Shown: positions 1-13,774 of the stretch, one piece after another | Layout: each line of letters starts with the position of its first letter | Position numbering within the stretch: the first letter of the stretch is position 1 | From: Megachile rotundata | Taxonomy: Eukaryota > Arthropoda > Insecta > Hymenoptera > Megachilidae | Length of the DNA: 64,000 nucleotides | Assembly: GCF_050947335.1 (NCBI RefSeq) | Contig: NW_027473509.1 | Coordinates: 1-64,000 of the forward strand | Reading direction: 5' to 3' | Translations under genes and position numbers: made by a program | Notes under the pieces: model-generated | The model's input: only the letters and a program-made list of their open reading frames with translations | What the model was told of the DNA's origin: nothing | Database searches by the model: none

Positions 1-83
1 GATCATATAAGCAAAATATGGCTAATAATATGAGTTAGATTGATAGCAGTGAGTGTAATAAGTATAGTAATTGTCGTTCTATC
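1..83 (+). repeat. Representative 83-bp monomer
   Basis: This is the first complete monomer in the phase used here. Landmarks by monomer position: GATCATATAAGC at 1-12; an imperfect dyad at 12-32 (arms 12-19 and 25-32); GAGTTAGATTGATA at 32-45; a class-diagnostic segment at about 44-61; TATAGTAATTGTCG at 63-76; and TTCTATC at 77-83. The next monomer's GATC completes the ATCGAT site across the junction. This copy is class B-like (GATAGCAGTGAG) and has GCAAAATATGG where most copies have GCATAATATGG. Confidence 0.95.
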
Positions 84-166
84 GATCATATAAGCATAAT
101 ATGGCTAATAATATGAGTTAGATTGATAATAATAAGAGAAATAAGTATAGTAATTGTCGTTCTGTC

Positions 167-3100
167 GATCATATCTGCATAACATGGTTAATAATATGAG
201 TTAGATTGATAATAGTGAGTGTAGTAAGTATAGTAATTCTCGTTCTATCGATCATATAAGCATCTTATGGCTAATAATATGAGTTAGATTGATAACAGTG
301 AGTGTAATAAGTATAGTAATTGTCGTTCTATCGATCATATAAGCATAATATGGCTAATAATATGAGTTGGATTGATAACAGTGAGTGTAATAAGTATAGT
401 AATTGTCGTTCTATCGATCATATAAGCATAATATGGCTAATAATATGAGTAAGATTGATAACAATAAGAGTAATGAGTATAGAAATTGTCGTTCTATCGA
501 TCATATAAGCATAATATGGCTAATAATATGAGTTAGATTGATAATAATAAGAGTAAAAAGTATAGTAATTGTCGTTCTATCGATCATATCTGCATAATAT
601 GGTTAATAATATGAGGTGGATTGATAACAGTGAGTGTAATAAGTATAGTAATTGTCGTTCTATCGATCATATAAGCACAATATGGCCAATAATATGAGTT
701 CCATTGATAATAATAAGAGTAATAAGTATAGTAATTGTCGTTCTATCGATCATAGAAGCACAATATGGCTAATAATATGAGTTCCATTGATAATAATAAG
801 AGTAATAAGTATAGTAATTGTCGTTCTATCGATCATATAAGCATAATATGGCTAATAATATGAGTTAGATTGATAACAGTGAGTGTAATAAGTATAGTAA
901 TTGTCGTTGTATCGATCATATAAGCATAATATGGCGAATAATATGAGTTAGATTGATAAAAATAAGAGTAATGTGTATAGTAATTGTAGTTCTATCGATC
1001 ATATCTGCATAATATGATTAATAATATGAGTTAGATTGATAATAATAAGAATAATAAGTATAGTAATTATCATTCTACCGATCATATAAACATAATATGG
1101 CTAATAATATGAGTTAGATTGATAGCAGTGAGTGTAATAAGTATAGTAATTGTCGTTCTATCGATCATATAAGCATAATATGGCTAATAATATGAGTTAG
1201 ATTGATAGCAATAAGAGTAATGAGTATAGTAATTGTCGTTCTATCGATCATATAAGCATAATATGGCTAATAATATGAGTTAGATTGATAATAATAAGAG
1301 TAATGAGTATAGAAATTGTCGTTCTATCGATCATATAAGCATAATATGGCTAATAATATGAGTTAGATTGATAATAATAAGAGTAAAAAGTATAGTAATT
1401 GTCGTTCTATCGATCATATCTGCATAATATGGTTAATAATATGAGGTGGATTGATAAAAGTGAGTGTAGTAAGTATAGTAATTGTCGTTCTATCGATCAT
1501 ATAAGCACAATATGGCTAATAATATGAGTTCCATTGATAATAATAAGAGTAATAAGTATAGTCACTGTCGTTCTATCGATCATATAAGCACAATATGGCT
1601 AATAATATGAGTTCCATTGATAATAATAAGAGTAATAAGTATAGTAATTGTCGTTCTATCGATCATATAAGCATAATATGGCTAATAATATGAGTTAGAT
1701 TGATAACAGTGAGTGTAATAAGTATAGTAATTGTCGTTCTATCGATCATATAAGCACAATATGGCTAATAGTATGAGTTCCATTGATAATAATAAGAGTA
1801 ATAAGTATAGTAACTGTCGTTCTATCGATCATATAAGCACAATATGGCTAATAATATGAGTTCCATTGATAATAATAAGAGTAATAAGTATAGTAATTGT
1901 CGTTCTATCGATCATATCTGCATAACATGGTTAATAATATGAGTTAGATTGATAATAGTGAGTGTAGTAAGTATAGTAATTCTCGTTCTATCGATCATAT
2001 AAGCATAATATGGCTAATAATATGAGTTAGATTGATAACAGTGAGTGTAATAAGTATAGTAATTGTCGTTCTATCGATCATATAAGCATAATATGGCTAA
2101 TAATATGAGTTGGATTGATAACAGTGAGTGTAATAAGTATAGTAATTGTCGTTCTATCGATCATATAAGCATAATATGGCTAATAATATGAGTAAGATTG
2201 ATAACAATAAGAGTAATGAGTATAGAAATTGTCGTTCTATCGATCATATAAGCATAATATGGCTAATAATATGAGTTAGATTGATAATAATAAGAGTAAA
2301 AAGTATAGTAATTGTCGTTCTATCGATCATATCTGCATAATATGGTTAATAATATGAGGTGGATTGATAACAGTGAGTGTAATAAGTATAGTAATTGTCG
2401 TTCTATCGATCATATAAGCACAATATGGCCAATAATATGAGTTCCATTGATAATAATAAGAGTAATAAGTATAGTAATTGTCGTTCTATCGATCATAGAA
2501 GCACAATATGGCTAATAATATGAGTTCCATTGATAATAATAAGAGTAATAAGTATAGTAATTGTCGTTCTATCGATCATATAAGCATAATATGGCTAATA
2601 ATATGAGTTAGATTGATAACAGTGAGTGTAATAAGTATAGTAATTGTCGTTGTATCGATCATATAAGCATAATATGGCGAATAATATGAGTTAGATTGAT
2701 AAAAATAAGAGTAATGAGTATAGTAATTGTAGTTCTATCGATCATATCTGCATAATATGATTAATAATATGAGTTAGATTGATAATAATAAGAATAATAA
2801 GTATAGTAATTATCATTCTACCGATCATATAAACATAATATGGCTAATAATATGAGTTAGATTGATAGCAGTGAGTGTAATAAGTATAGTAATTGTCGTT
2901 CTATCGATCATATAAGCATAATATGGCTAATAATATGAGTTAGATTGATAGCAATAAGAGTAATGAGTATAGTAATTGTCGTCCTATCGATCATATAAGC
3001 ATAATATGGCTAATAATATGAGTTAGATTGATAATAATAAGAGTAATGAGTATAGAAATTGTCGTTCTATCGATCATATAAGCATAATATGGCTAATAAT

Positions 3101-4980
3101 ATGAGTTAGATTGATAATAATAAGAGTAAAAAGTATAGTAATTGTCGTTCTATCGATCATATCTGCATAATATGGTTAATAATATGAGGTGGATTGATAA
3201 AAGTGAGTGTAATAAGTATAGTAATTGTCGTTCTATCGATCATATAAGCACAATATGGCTAATAATATGAGTTCCATTGATAATAATAAGAGTAATAAGT
3301 ATAGTCACTGTCGTTCTATCGATCATATAAGCACAATATGGCTAATAATATGAGTTCCATTGATAATAATAAGAGTAATAAGTATAGTAATTGTCGTTCT
3401 ATCGATCATATAAGCATAATATGGCTAATAATATGAGTTAGATTGATAACAGTGAGTGTAATAAGTATAGTAATTGTCGTTCTATCGATCATATAAGCAC
3501 AATATGGCTAATAATATGAGTTCCATTGATAATAATAAGAGTAATAAGTATAGTAACTGTCGTTCTATCGATCATATAAGCACAATATGGCTAATAATAT
3601 GAGTTCCATTGATAATAATAAGAGTAATAAGTATAGTAATTGTCGTTCTATCGATCATATCTGCATAACATGGTTAATAATATGAGTTAGATTGATAATA
3701 GTGAGTGTAGTAAGTATAGTAATTCTCGTTCTATCGATCATATAAGCATAATATGGCTAATAATATGAGTTAGATTGATAACAGTGAGTGTAATAAGTAT
3801 AGTAATTGTCGTTCTATCGATCATATAAGCATAATATGGCTAATAATATGAGTTGGATTGATAACAGTGAGTGTAATAAGTATAGTAATTGTCGTTCTAA
3901 CGATCATATAAGCATAATATGGCTAATAATATGAGTAAGATTGATAACAATAAGAGTAATGAGTATAGAAATTGTCGTTCTATCGATCATATAAGCATAA
4001 TATGGCTAATAATATGAGTTAGATTGATAATAATAAGAGTAAAAAGTATAGTAATTGTCGTTCTATCGATCATATCTGCATAATATGGTTAATAATATGA
4101 GGTGGATTGATAACAGTGAGTGTAATAAGTATAGTAATTGTCGTTCTATCGATCATATAAGCACAATATGGCCAATAATATGAGTTCCATTGATAATAAT
4201 AAGAGTAATAAGTATAGTAATTGTCGTTCTATCGATCATAGAAGCACAATATGGCTAATAATATGAGTTCCATTGATAATAATAAGAGTAATAAGTATAG
4301 TAATTGTCGTTCTATCGATCATATAAGCATAATATGGCTAATAATATGAGTTAGATTGATAACAGTGAGTGTAATAAGTATAGTAATTGTCGTTGTATCG
4401 ATCATATAAGCATAATATGGCGAATAATATGAGTTAGATTGATAAAAATAAGAGTAATGAGTATAGTAATTGTAGTTCTATCGATCATATCTGCATAATA
4501 TGATTAATAATATGAGTTAGATTGATAATAATAAGAATAATAAGTATAGTAATTATCATTCTACCGATCATATAAACATAATATGGCTAATAATATGAGT
4601 TAGATTGATAGCAGTGAGTGTAATAAGTATAGTAATTGTCGTTCTATCGATCATATAAGCATAATATGGCTAATAATATGAGTTAGATTGATAGCAATAA
4701 GAGTAATGAGTATAGTAATTGTCGTTCTATCGATCATATAAGCATAATATGGCTAATAATATGAGTTAGATTGATAATAATAAGAGTAATGAGTATAGAA
4801 ATTGTCGTTCTATCGATCATATAAGCATAATATGGCTAATAATATGAGTTAGATTGATAATAATAAGAGTAAAAAGTATAGTAATTGTCGTTCTATCGAT
4901 CATATCTGCATAATATGGTTAATAATATGAGGTGGATTGATAAAAGTGAGTGTAATAAGTATAGTAATTGTCGTTCTATC
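167..4980 (+). repeat. 21-monomer higher-order repeat (1743 bp), about 2.8 copies
   Basis: Copies run 167-1909, 1910-3652 and 3653-4980; the third stops after 16 of 21 monomers. The order is J, A, A-like (GTTGGATTG), L, K, D, C (GGCCAATAA), C (CATAGAAGC), A (ends GTTGTATC), G, E, F, S, T, K, D, C, C, A, C, C. The third copy lacks the final C, C, A, C, C and goes straight into another J monomer at 4981. Copies differ by scattered single bases: GCATCTTATGG at about 260 against GCATAATATGG in the others, AATAGTATG near 1770, GTCGTCCTATC near 2979, and TTCTAACGATC near 3896. The near identity indicates recent block amplification. Confidence 0.93.
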
Positions 4981-5975
4981 GATCATATCTGCATAACATG
5001 GTTAATAATATGAGTTAGATTGATAATAGTGAGTGTAGTAAGTATAGTAATTCTCGTTCTATCGATCATATAAGCATAATATGGCGAATAATGTGAGGTA
5101 GATTGATAATAATAAGAGAAATAAGTATAGTAATTGTCGTTCTATCGATCATATAAGCATAATATGGCTATTAATATGAGTTAGATTGATAACAGTGAGT
5201 GTAATAAGTATAGTAATTGTCGTTCTATCGATCATATAAGCATAATATGGCGAATAATATGAGTTAGATTGATAGCAGTGAGTGTAATAAGTATAGTAAT
5301 TGTCGTTCTATCGATCATATAAGCATAATATGGCTAATAATATGAGTTAGATTGATAATAATAAGAGTAATGAGTGCAGTAATTGTCGCCCAACGATCAT
5401 ATAAGCATAACATGGTTAATAATCTCAGTTAGATTGATAATAGTGAGTGTAATAAGTATAGTAATTGTCGTTCTATCGGTCATATAACTATAATATGGCT
5501 AATAATATGAGTTAGATTGATAATAGTGAGTGTAATAAGTATAGTAATTGTCGTTCTATCGATCATATAAGCATAATATGGTTAATAATATGAGTTAGAT
5601 TGATAACAGTGAGTGTAATAAGTATAGTAATTGTCGTTCAATCGATCATATAAGCATAATATGGCGAATAATATGAGGTAGATTGATAAAAATAAGTGAA
5701 ATGAGTATAGTAATTGTAGTTCTATCGATCATATCTGCATAATATGATTAACAATATGAGTTAGATTGATAATAATAAGAGTAATAAGTATAGTAATTAT
5801 CATTCTACCGATCATATAAACATAATATGGCTAATAATATGAGTTAGATTGCGAGCAGTGAGTGTAATAAGTATAGTAATTGTCGTTCTATCGATCATAT
5901 CTGCATAATATGGTTAATAATATGAGTTGGATCGATAACAGTGAGTGTAATAAGTATAGTAATTGTCGTTCTATC
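4981..5975 (+). repeat. Irregular, more divergent monomers
   Basis: These twelve monomers do not follow any long-range order I could match elsewhere. They carry one-off variants: GAATAATGTGAGG near 5085, GGCTATTAATATG near 5166, GAGTGCAGT near 5373, TCGGTCATATAACT near 5477 and GCGAGCAGTG near 5851. The 82-bp monomer at 5313-5394 ends GTCGCCCAAC. The following monomer at 5395 carries AATCTCAGTTAG, as do those that follow the other GCCCAAC copies. The stretch reads as an older segment not overwritten by recent amplification. Confidence 0.8.
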
Positions 5976-6389
5976 GATCATATAAGCATAATATGGATAA
6001 TAATATGAGTTAGATTGATAATAATAAGAGTAATGAGTATAGTAATTTTCGTTCTATCGATCATATAAGCATAATATGGCTAATAATATGAGTTAGATTG
6101 ATAATAATAAGAGTAATGAGTATAGTAATTGTCGCCCAACGATCATATAAGCATAACATGGTAAATAATCTCAGTTAGATTGATAATAGTGAGTGTAATA
6201 AGTATAGTAATTGTCGTTCTATCGATCATATAAGCACAGTATGGCTAATAATATGAGTTCCATTGATAATAATAAGAGTAATAAGTATAGTAATTGTCGT
6301 TCTATCGATCATATAACCATAATATGGCTAATAATATGAGTTAGATTGATAACAATAAGAGTAATGAGTATAGAAATTGTCGTTCTATC
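5976..6389 (+). repeat. 414-bp dispersed block, copy 1
   Basis: Five monomers in fixed order: one with ATATGGATAA and AATTTTCG, an 82-bp monomer ending GTCGCCCAAC (6059), one with AATCTCAGTTAG (6141), a C monomer (6224) and an L monomer beginning GATCATATAACC (6307). The same block recurs at 8299 and 9626. The monomer just upstream (5893, with GTTGGATCG) also matches the one upstream of the third copy, but not the one upstream of the second. Confidence 0.9.
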
Positions 6390-8298
6390 GATCATATAAG
6401 CATAATATGGCGAATAATATGAGTTAGATTGATAAAAATAAGAGTAATGAGTATAGTAATTGTAGTTCTATCGATCATATCTGCATAATATGATTAATAA
6501 TATGAGTTAGATTGATAATAATAAGAATAATAAGTATAGTAATTATTATTCTACCGATCATATAAACATAATATGGCTAATAATATGAGTTAGATTGATA
6601 GCAGTGAGTGTAATAAGTATAGTAATTGTCGTTCTATCGATCATATAAGCATAATATGGCTAATAATATGAGTTAGATTGATAATAATAAGAGAAATAAG
6701 TATAGTAATTGTCGTTCTATCGATCATATAAGCATAATATGGCTAATAATATGAGTTAGATTGATAATAATAAGAGTAATGAGTATAGTAATTGTCGTTC
6801 TATCGATCATATAAGCATAACATGGCTAATAATATGAGTTCCATTGATAATAATAAGAGTAATAAGTATAGTAATTGTCGTTCTATCGATCATATAAGCA
6901 CAATATGGCTAATAATATGAGTTCCATTGATAATAATAAGAGTAATAAGTATAGTAATTGTCGTTCTATCGATCATATAAGCATAATATGGCTAATAATA
7001 TGAGTTAGATTGATAACAGTGAGTGTAATAAGTATAGTAATTGTCGTTCTATCGATCATATAAGCATAATATGGCGAATAATATGAGTTAGATTGATAAA
7101 AATAAGAGTAATGAGCATAGTAATTGTAGTTCTATCGATCATATCTGCATAATATGATTAATAATATGAGTTAGATTGATAATAATAAGAATAATAAGTA
7201 TAGTAATTATCATTCTACCGATCATATAAACATAATATGGCTAATAATATGAGTTAGATTGATAGCAGTGAGTGTAATAAGTATAGTAATTGTCGTTCTA
7301 TCGATCATATAAGCATAATATGGCTAATAATATGAGTTAGATTGATAATAATAAGAGAAATAAGTATAGTAATTGTCGTTCTATCGATCATATAAGCAAA
7401 ATATGGCTAATAATATGAGTTAGATTGATAACAATAAGAGTAATGAGTATAGAAATTGTCGTTCTATCGATCATATAAGCATAATATGGCTAATAATATG
7501 AGTTAGATTGATAATAATAAGAGTAAAAAGTATAGTAATTGTCGTTCTATCGATCATATCTGCATAATATGGTTAATAATATGAGGTGGATTGATAACAG
7601 TGAGTGTAATAAGTATAGTAATTGTCGTTCTATCGATCATATAAGCACAATATGGCTAATAATATGAGTTCCATTGATAATAATAAGAGTAATAAGTATA
7701 GTAACTGTCGTTCTATCGATCATATAAGCACAATATGGCTAATAATATGAGTTCCATTGATAATAATAAGAGTAATAAGTATAGTAATTGTCGTTCTATC
7801 GATCATATAAGCATAATATGGCTAATAATATGAGTTAGATTGATAACAGTGAGTGTAATAAGTATAGTAATTGTAGTTCTATCGATCATATCTGCATAAT
7901 ATGATTAATAATATGAGTTAGATTGATAATAATAAGAATAATAAGTATAGTAATTATCATTCTACCGATCATATAAACATAATATGGCTAATAATATGAG
8001 TTAGATTGATAGCAGTGAGTGTAATAAGTATAGTAATTGTCGTTCTATCGATCATATAAGCATAATATGGCTAATAATATGAGTTAGATTGATAATAATA
8101 AGAGAAATAAGTATAGTAATTGTCGTTCTATCGATCATATAAGCATAATATGGCTAATAATATGAGTTAGATTGATAATAATAAGAGTAATGAGTATAGT
8201 AATTGTCGTTCTATCGATCATATAAGCATAACATGGCTAATAATATGAGTTCCATTGATAATAATAAGAGTAATAAGTATAGTAATTGTCGTTCTATC

Positions 8299-8712
8299 GA
8301 TCATATAAGCATAATATGGATAATAATATGAGTTAGATTGATAATAATAAGAGTAATGAGTATAGTAATTTTCGTTCTATCGATCATATAAGCATAATAT
8401 GGCTAATAATATGAGTTAGATTGATAATAATAAGAGTAATGAGTATAGTAATTGTCGCCCAACGATCATATAAGCATAACATGGTAAATAATCTCAGTTA
8501 GATTGATAATAGTGAGTGTAATAAGTATAGTAATTGTCGTTCTATCGATCATATAAGCACAATATGGCTAATAATATGAGTTCCATTGATAATAATAAGA
8601 GTAATAAGTATAGTAATTGTCGTTCTATCGATCATATAACCATAATATGGCTAATAATATGAGTTAGATTGATAACAATAAGAGTAATGAGTATAGAAAT
8701 TGTCGTTCTATC
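8299..8712 (+). repeat. 414-bp dispersed block, copy 2
   Basis: This copy lies 2323 bp downstream of copy 1, which is 28 monomers less one base because the interval contains one 82-bp monomer. It has the same order of ATATGGATAA, GCCCAAC (8382), CTCAGTTAG, C and L monomers. Like copy 1 it continues into G, E and F class monomers, so the shared segment extends past the block. Confidence 0.9.
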
Positions 8713-9625
8713 GATCATATAAGCATAATATGGCGAATAATATGAGTTAGATTGATAAAAATAAGAGTAATGAGTATAGTAATTGTAGTTCTATCGATCA
8801 TATCTGCATAATATGATTAATAATATGAGTTAGATTGATAATAATAAGAATAATAAGTATAGTAATTATCATTCTACCGATCATATAAACATAATATGGC
8901 TAATAATATGAGTTAGATTGATAGCAGTGAGTGTAATAAGTATAGTAATTGTCGTTCTATCGATCATATAAGCATAATATGGCTAATAATATGAGTTAGA
9001 TTGATAATAATAAGAGTAATGAGTATAGTAATTGTCGTTCTATCGATCATATAAGCATAACATGGCTAATAATATGAGTTCCATTGATAATAATAAGAGT
9101 AATAGGTATAGTAATTGTCGTTCTATCGATCATATAAGCATAATATGGCTAATAATATGAGTTGGATTGATAACAGTGAGTGTAATAAGTATAGTAATTG
9201 TCGTTCTATCGATCATATAAGCATAATATGACTAATAATATGAGTAAGATTGATAACAATAAGAGTAATGAGTATAGAAATTGTCGTTCTATCGATCATA
9301 TAAGCATAATATGGCTAATAATATGAGTTAGATTGATAATAATAAGAGTAAAAAGTATAGTAATTGTCGTTCTATCGATCATATCTGCATAATATGGTTA
9401 ATAATATGAGGTGGATTGATAACAGTGAGTGTAATAAGTATAGTAATTGTCGTACTATCGATCATATAAGCATAATATGGCTAATAATATGAGTTAGATT
9501 GATAATAATAAGAGTAATGAGTATAGTAATTGTCGTTCTATCGATCATATCTGCATAATATGGTTAATAATATGAGTTGGATCGATAACAGTGAGTGTAA
9601 TAAGTATAGTAATTGTCGTTCTATC

Positions 9626-10039
9626 GATCATATAAGCATAATATGGATAATAATATGAGTTAGATTGATAATAATAAGAGTAATGAGTATAGTAATTTTC
9701 GTTCTATCGATCATATAAGCATAATATGGCTAATAATATGAGTTAGGTTGACAATAATTAGAGTAATGAGTATAGTAATTGTCGCCCAACGATCATATAA
9801 GCATAACATGGTTAATAATCTCAGTTAGATTGATAATAGTGAGTGTAATAAGTATAGTAATTGTCGTTCTATCGATCATATAAGCACAATATGGCTAATA
9901 ATATGAGCTCCATTGATAATAATAAGAGTAATAAGTATAGTGATTGTCGTTCTATCGATCATATAACCATAATATGGCTAATAATATGAGTTAGATTGAT
10001 AACAATAAGAGTAATGAGTATAGAAATTGTCGTTCTATC
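9626..10039 (+). repeat. 414-bp dispersed block, copy 3
   Basis: This copy starts 1327 bp after copy 2 (16 monomers less one base). It carries private changes in its second monomer: GTTAGGTTGACAATAATTAG near 9740, and GTTAATAATCTC where the other two have GTAAATAATCTC. It continues into K, D, C, C, A instead of G, E, F, so the shared segment ends at the L monomer on this side. Confidence 0.88.
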
Positions 10040-12446
10040 GATCATATAAGCATAATATGGCTAATAATATGAGTTAGATTGATAATAATAAGAGTAAAAA
10101 GTATAGTAATTGTCGTTCTATCGATCATATCTGCATAATATGGTTAATAATATGAGGTGGATTGATAACAGTGAGTGTAATAAGTATAGTAATTGTCGTT
10201 CTATCGATCATATAAGCACAATATGGCTAATAATATGAGTTCCATTGATAATAATAAGAGTAATAAGTATAGTAATTGTCGTTCTATCGATCATATAAGC
10301 ACAATATGGCTAATAATATGAGTTCCATTGATAATAATAAGAGTAATAAGTATAGTAATTGTCGTTCTATCGATCATATAAGCATAATATGGCTAATAAT
10401 ATGAGTTAGATTGATAACAGTGAGTGTAATAAGTATAGTAATTGTCGTTCTATCGATCATATAAGCATAATATGGCGAATAATATGAGTTAGATTGATAA
10501 AAATAAGAGTAATGAGCATAGTAATTGTAGTTCTATCGATCATATCTGCATAATATGATTAATAATATGAGTTAGATTGATAATAATAAGAATAATAAGT
10601 ATAGTAATTATCATTCTACCGATCATATAAACATAATATGGCTAATAATATGAGTTAGATTGATAGCAGTGAGTGTAATAAGTATAGTAATTGTCGTTCT
10701 ATCGATCATATAAGCATAATATGGCTAATAATATGAGTTAGATTGATAATAATAAGAGAAATAAGTATAGTAATTGTCGTTCTATCGATCATATAAGCAA
10801 AATATGGCTAATAATATGAGTTAGATTGATAATAATAAGAGTAATGAGTATAGTAATTGTCGTTCTATCGATCATATAAGCATAACATGGCTAATAATAT
10901 GAGTTCCATTGATAATAATAAGAGTAATAAGTATAGTAATTGTCGTTCTATCGATCATATCTGCATAACATGGTTAATAATATGAGTTAGATTGATAATA
11001 GTGAGTGTAGTAAGTATAGTAATTCTCGTTCTATCGATCATATAAGCATCTTATGGCTAATAATATGAGTTAGATTGATAACAGTGAGTGTAATAAGTAT
11101 AGTAATTGTCGTTCTATCGATCATATAAGCATAATATGGCTAATAATATGAGTTAGATTGATAACAGTGAGTGTAATAAGTATAGTAATTGTCGTTGTAT
11201 CGATCATATAAGCATAATATGGCGAATAATATGAGTTAGATTGATAAAAATAAGAGTAATGAGTATAGTAATTGTAGTTCTATCGATCATATCTGCATAA
11301 TATGATTAATAATATGAGTTAGATTGATAATAATAAGAATAATAAGTATAGTAATTATCATTCTACCGATCATATAAACATAATATGGCTAATAATATGA
11401 GTTAGATTGATAGCAGTGAGTGTAATAAGTATAGTAATTGTCGTTCTATCGATCATATAACCATAATATGGCTAATAATATGAGTTAGATTGATAACAAT
11501 AAGAGTAATGAGTATAGAAATTGTCGTTCTATCGATCATATAAGCATAATATGGCTAATAATATGAGTTAGATTGATAATAATAAGAGTAAAAAGTATAG
11601 TAATTGTCGTTCTATCGATCATATCTGCATAATATGGTTAATAATATGAGGTGGATTGATAACAGTGAGTGTAATAAGTATAGTAATTGTCGTTCTATCG
11701 ATCATATAAGCACAATATGGCTAATAATATGAGTTCCATTGATAATAATAAGAGTAATAAGTATAGTAACTGTCGTTCTATCGATCATATAAGCACAATA
11801 TGGCTAATAATATGAGTTCCATTGATAATAATAAGAGTAATAAGTATAGTAATTGTCGTTCTATCGATCATATAAGCATAATATGGCTAATAATATGAGT
11901 TAGATTGATAACAGTGAGTGTAATAAGTATAGTAATTGTAGTTCTATCGATCATATCTGCATAATATGATTAATAATATGAGTTAGATTGATAATAATAA
12001 GAATAATAAGTATAGTAATTATCATTCTACCGATCATATAAACATAATATGGCTAATAATATGAGTTAGATTGATAGCAGTGAGTGTAATAAGTATAGTA
12101 ATTGTCGTTCTATCGATCATATAAGCATAATATGGCTAATAATATGAGTTAGATTGATAATAATAAGAGAAATAAGTATAGTAATTGTCGTTCTATCGAT
12201 CATATAAGCATAATATGGCTAATAATATGAGTTAGATTGATAATAATAAGAGTAATGAGTATAGTAATTGTCGTTCTATCGATCATATAAGCATAACATG
12301 GCTAATAATATGAGTTCCATTGATAATAATAAGAGTAATAAGTATAGTAATTGTCGTTCTATCGATCATATCTGCATAACATGGTTAATAATATGAGTTA
12401 GATTGATAATAGTGAGTGTAGTAAGTATAGTAATTGTCGTTCTATC
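10040..12446 (+). repeat. Mosaic array segment joining block copies
   Basis: The monomers are in the usual classes (K, D, C, C, A, G, E, F, H, T, I, J) with no long uninterrupted HOR of their own. The pair J with TTCTCG plus A with GCATCTTATGG at 10953-11118 repeats the pair at 167-332. The distance of 10786 bp is 130 monomers less four bases, matching the four 82-bp monomers between them. The L-K-D-C-C-(A/G)-E-F run from about 11451 resembles runs starting near 7390, 16600 and 20170. Confidence 0.8.
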
Positions 12447-13359
12447 GATCATATAAGCATAATATGGCTAATAATATGAGTTGGATTGATAACAGTGAGT
12501 GTAATAAGTATAGTAATTGTCGTTCTATCGATCATATAAGCATAATATGGCTAATAATATGAGTAAGATTGATAACAATAAGAGTAATGAGTATAGAAAT
12601 TGTCGTTCTATCGATCATATAAGCATAATATGGCTAATAATATGAGTTAGATTGATAATAATAAGAGTAAAAAGTATAGTAATTGTCGTTCTATCGATCA
12701 TATCTGCATAATATGGTTAATAATATGAGGTGGATTGATAACAGTGAGTGTAATAAGTATAGTAATTGTCGTTCTATCGGTCATATAAGCACAATATGGC
12801 CAATAATATGAGTTCCATTGATAATAATAAGAGTAATAAGTATAGTAATTGTCGTTCTATCGATCATAGAAGCACAATATGGCTAATAATATGAGTTCCA
12901 TTGATAATAATAAGAGTAATAAGTATAGTAATTGTCGTTCTATCGATCATATAAGCATAATATGGCTAATAATATGAGTTAGATTGATAACAGTGAGTGT
13001 AATAAGTATAGTAATTGTCGTTGTATCGATCATATAAGCATAATATGGCGAATAATATGAGTTAGATTGATAAAAATAAGAGTAATGAGTATAGTAATTG
13101 TAGTTCTATCGATCATATCTGCATAATATGATTAATAATATGAGTTAGATTGATAATAATAAGAATAATAAGTATAGTAATTATCATTCTACCGATCATA
13201 TAAACATAATATGGCTAATAATATGAGTTAGATTGATAGCAGTGAGTGTAATAAGTATAGTAATTGTCGTTCTATCGATCATATAAGCATAATATGGCTA
13301 ATAATATGAGTTAGATTGATAGCAATAAGAGTAATGAGTATAGTAATTGTCGTTCTATC
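12447..13359 (+). repeat. Partial copy of the 21-mer (its monomers 3 to 13)
   Basis: Eleven monomers repeat the order seen at 333-1245: GTTGGATTG A-like, L, K, D, C with GGCCAATAA, C with CATAGAAGC, A ending GTTGTATC, G, E, F, S. The CATAGAAGC and GTTGTATC variants are rare enough to act as fingerprints of the same block. A shorter piece of the same order (monomers 3 to 6) is at 9128-9459. Confidence 0.88.
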
Positions 13360-13774
13360 GATCATATAAGCATAATATGGCTAATAATATGAGTTAGATT
13401 GATAACAGTGAGTGTAATAAGTATAGTAATTGTCGTTGTATCGATCATATAAGCATAATATGGCGAATAATATGAGTTAGATTGATAAAAATAAGAGTAA
13501 TGAGTATAGTAATTGTAGTTCTATCGATCATATCTGCATAATATGATTAATAATATGAGTTAGATTGATAATAATAAGAATAATAAGTATAGTAATTATC
13601 ATTCTACCGATCATATAAACATAATATGGCTAATAATATGAGTTAGATTGATAGCAGTGAGTGTAATAAGTATAGTAATTGTCGTTCTATCGATCATACA
13701 AGCATAATATGGCTAATAATATGAGTTAGATTGATAGCAATAAGAGTAATGAGTATAGTAATTGTCGTTCTATC
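12945..13774 (+). repeat. 415-bp five-monomer tandem duplication
   Basis: The run A (ending GTTGTATC), G, E, F, S at 12945-13359 is repeated directly at 13360-13774. The second copy has CATACAAGC in its last monomer. The unit is part of the 21-mer order, so this is a local duplication inside a copied segment. Confidence 0.88.

Noticed and set aside
1..83. CENP-B box or telomere-type repeat in the monomer
   Set aside because: No match to the conserved core of the mammalian CENP-B box and no short G-rich telomeric unit was seen.
1..83. Phased A-tracts giving bent DNA
   Set aside because: Although A+T-rich, the consensus has few runs of four or more A or T; most are interrupted (TAATAATA), so classical A-tract bending is not supported.
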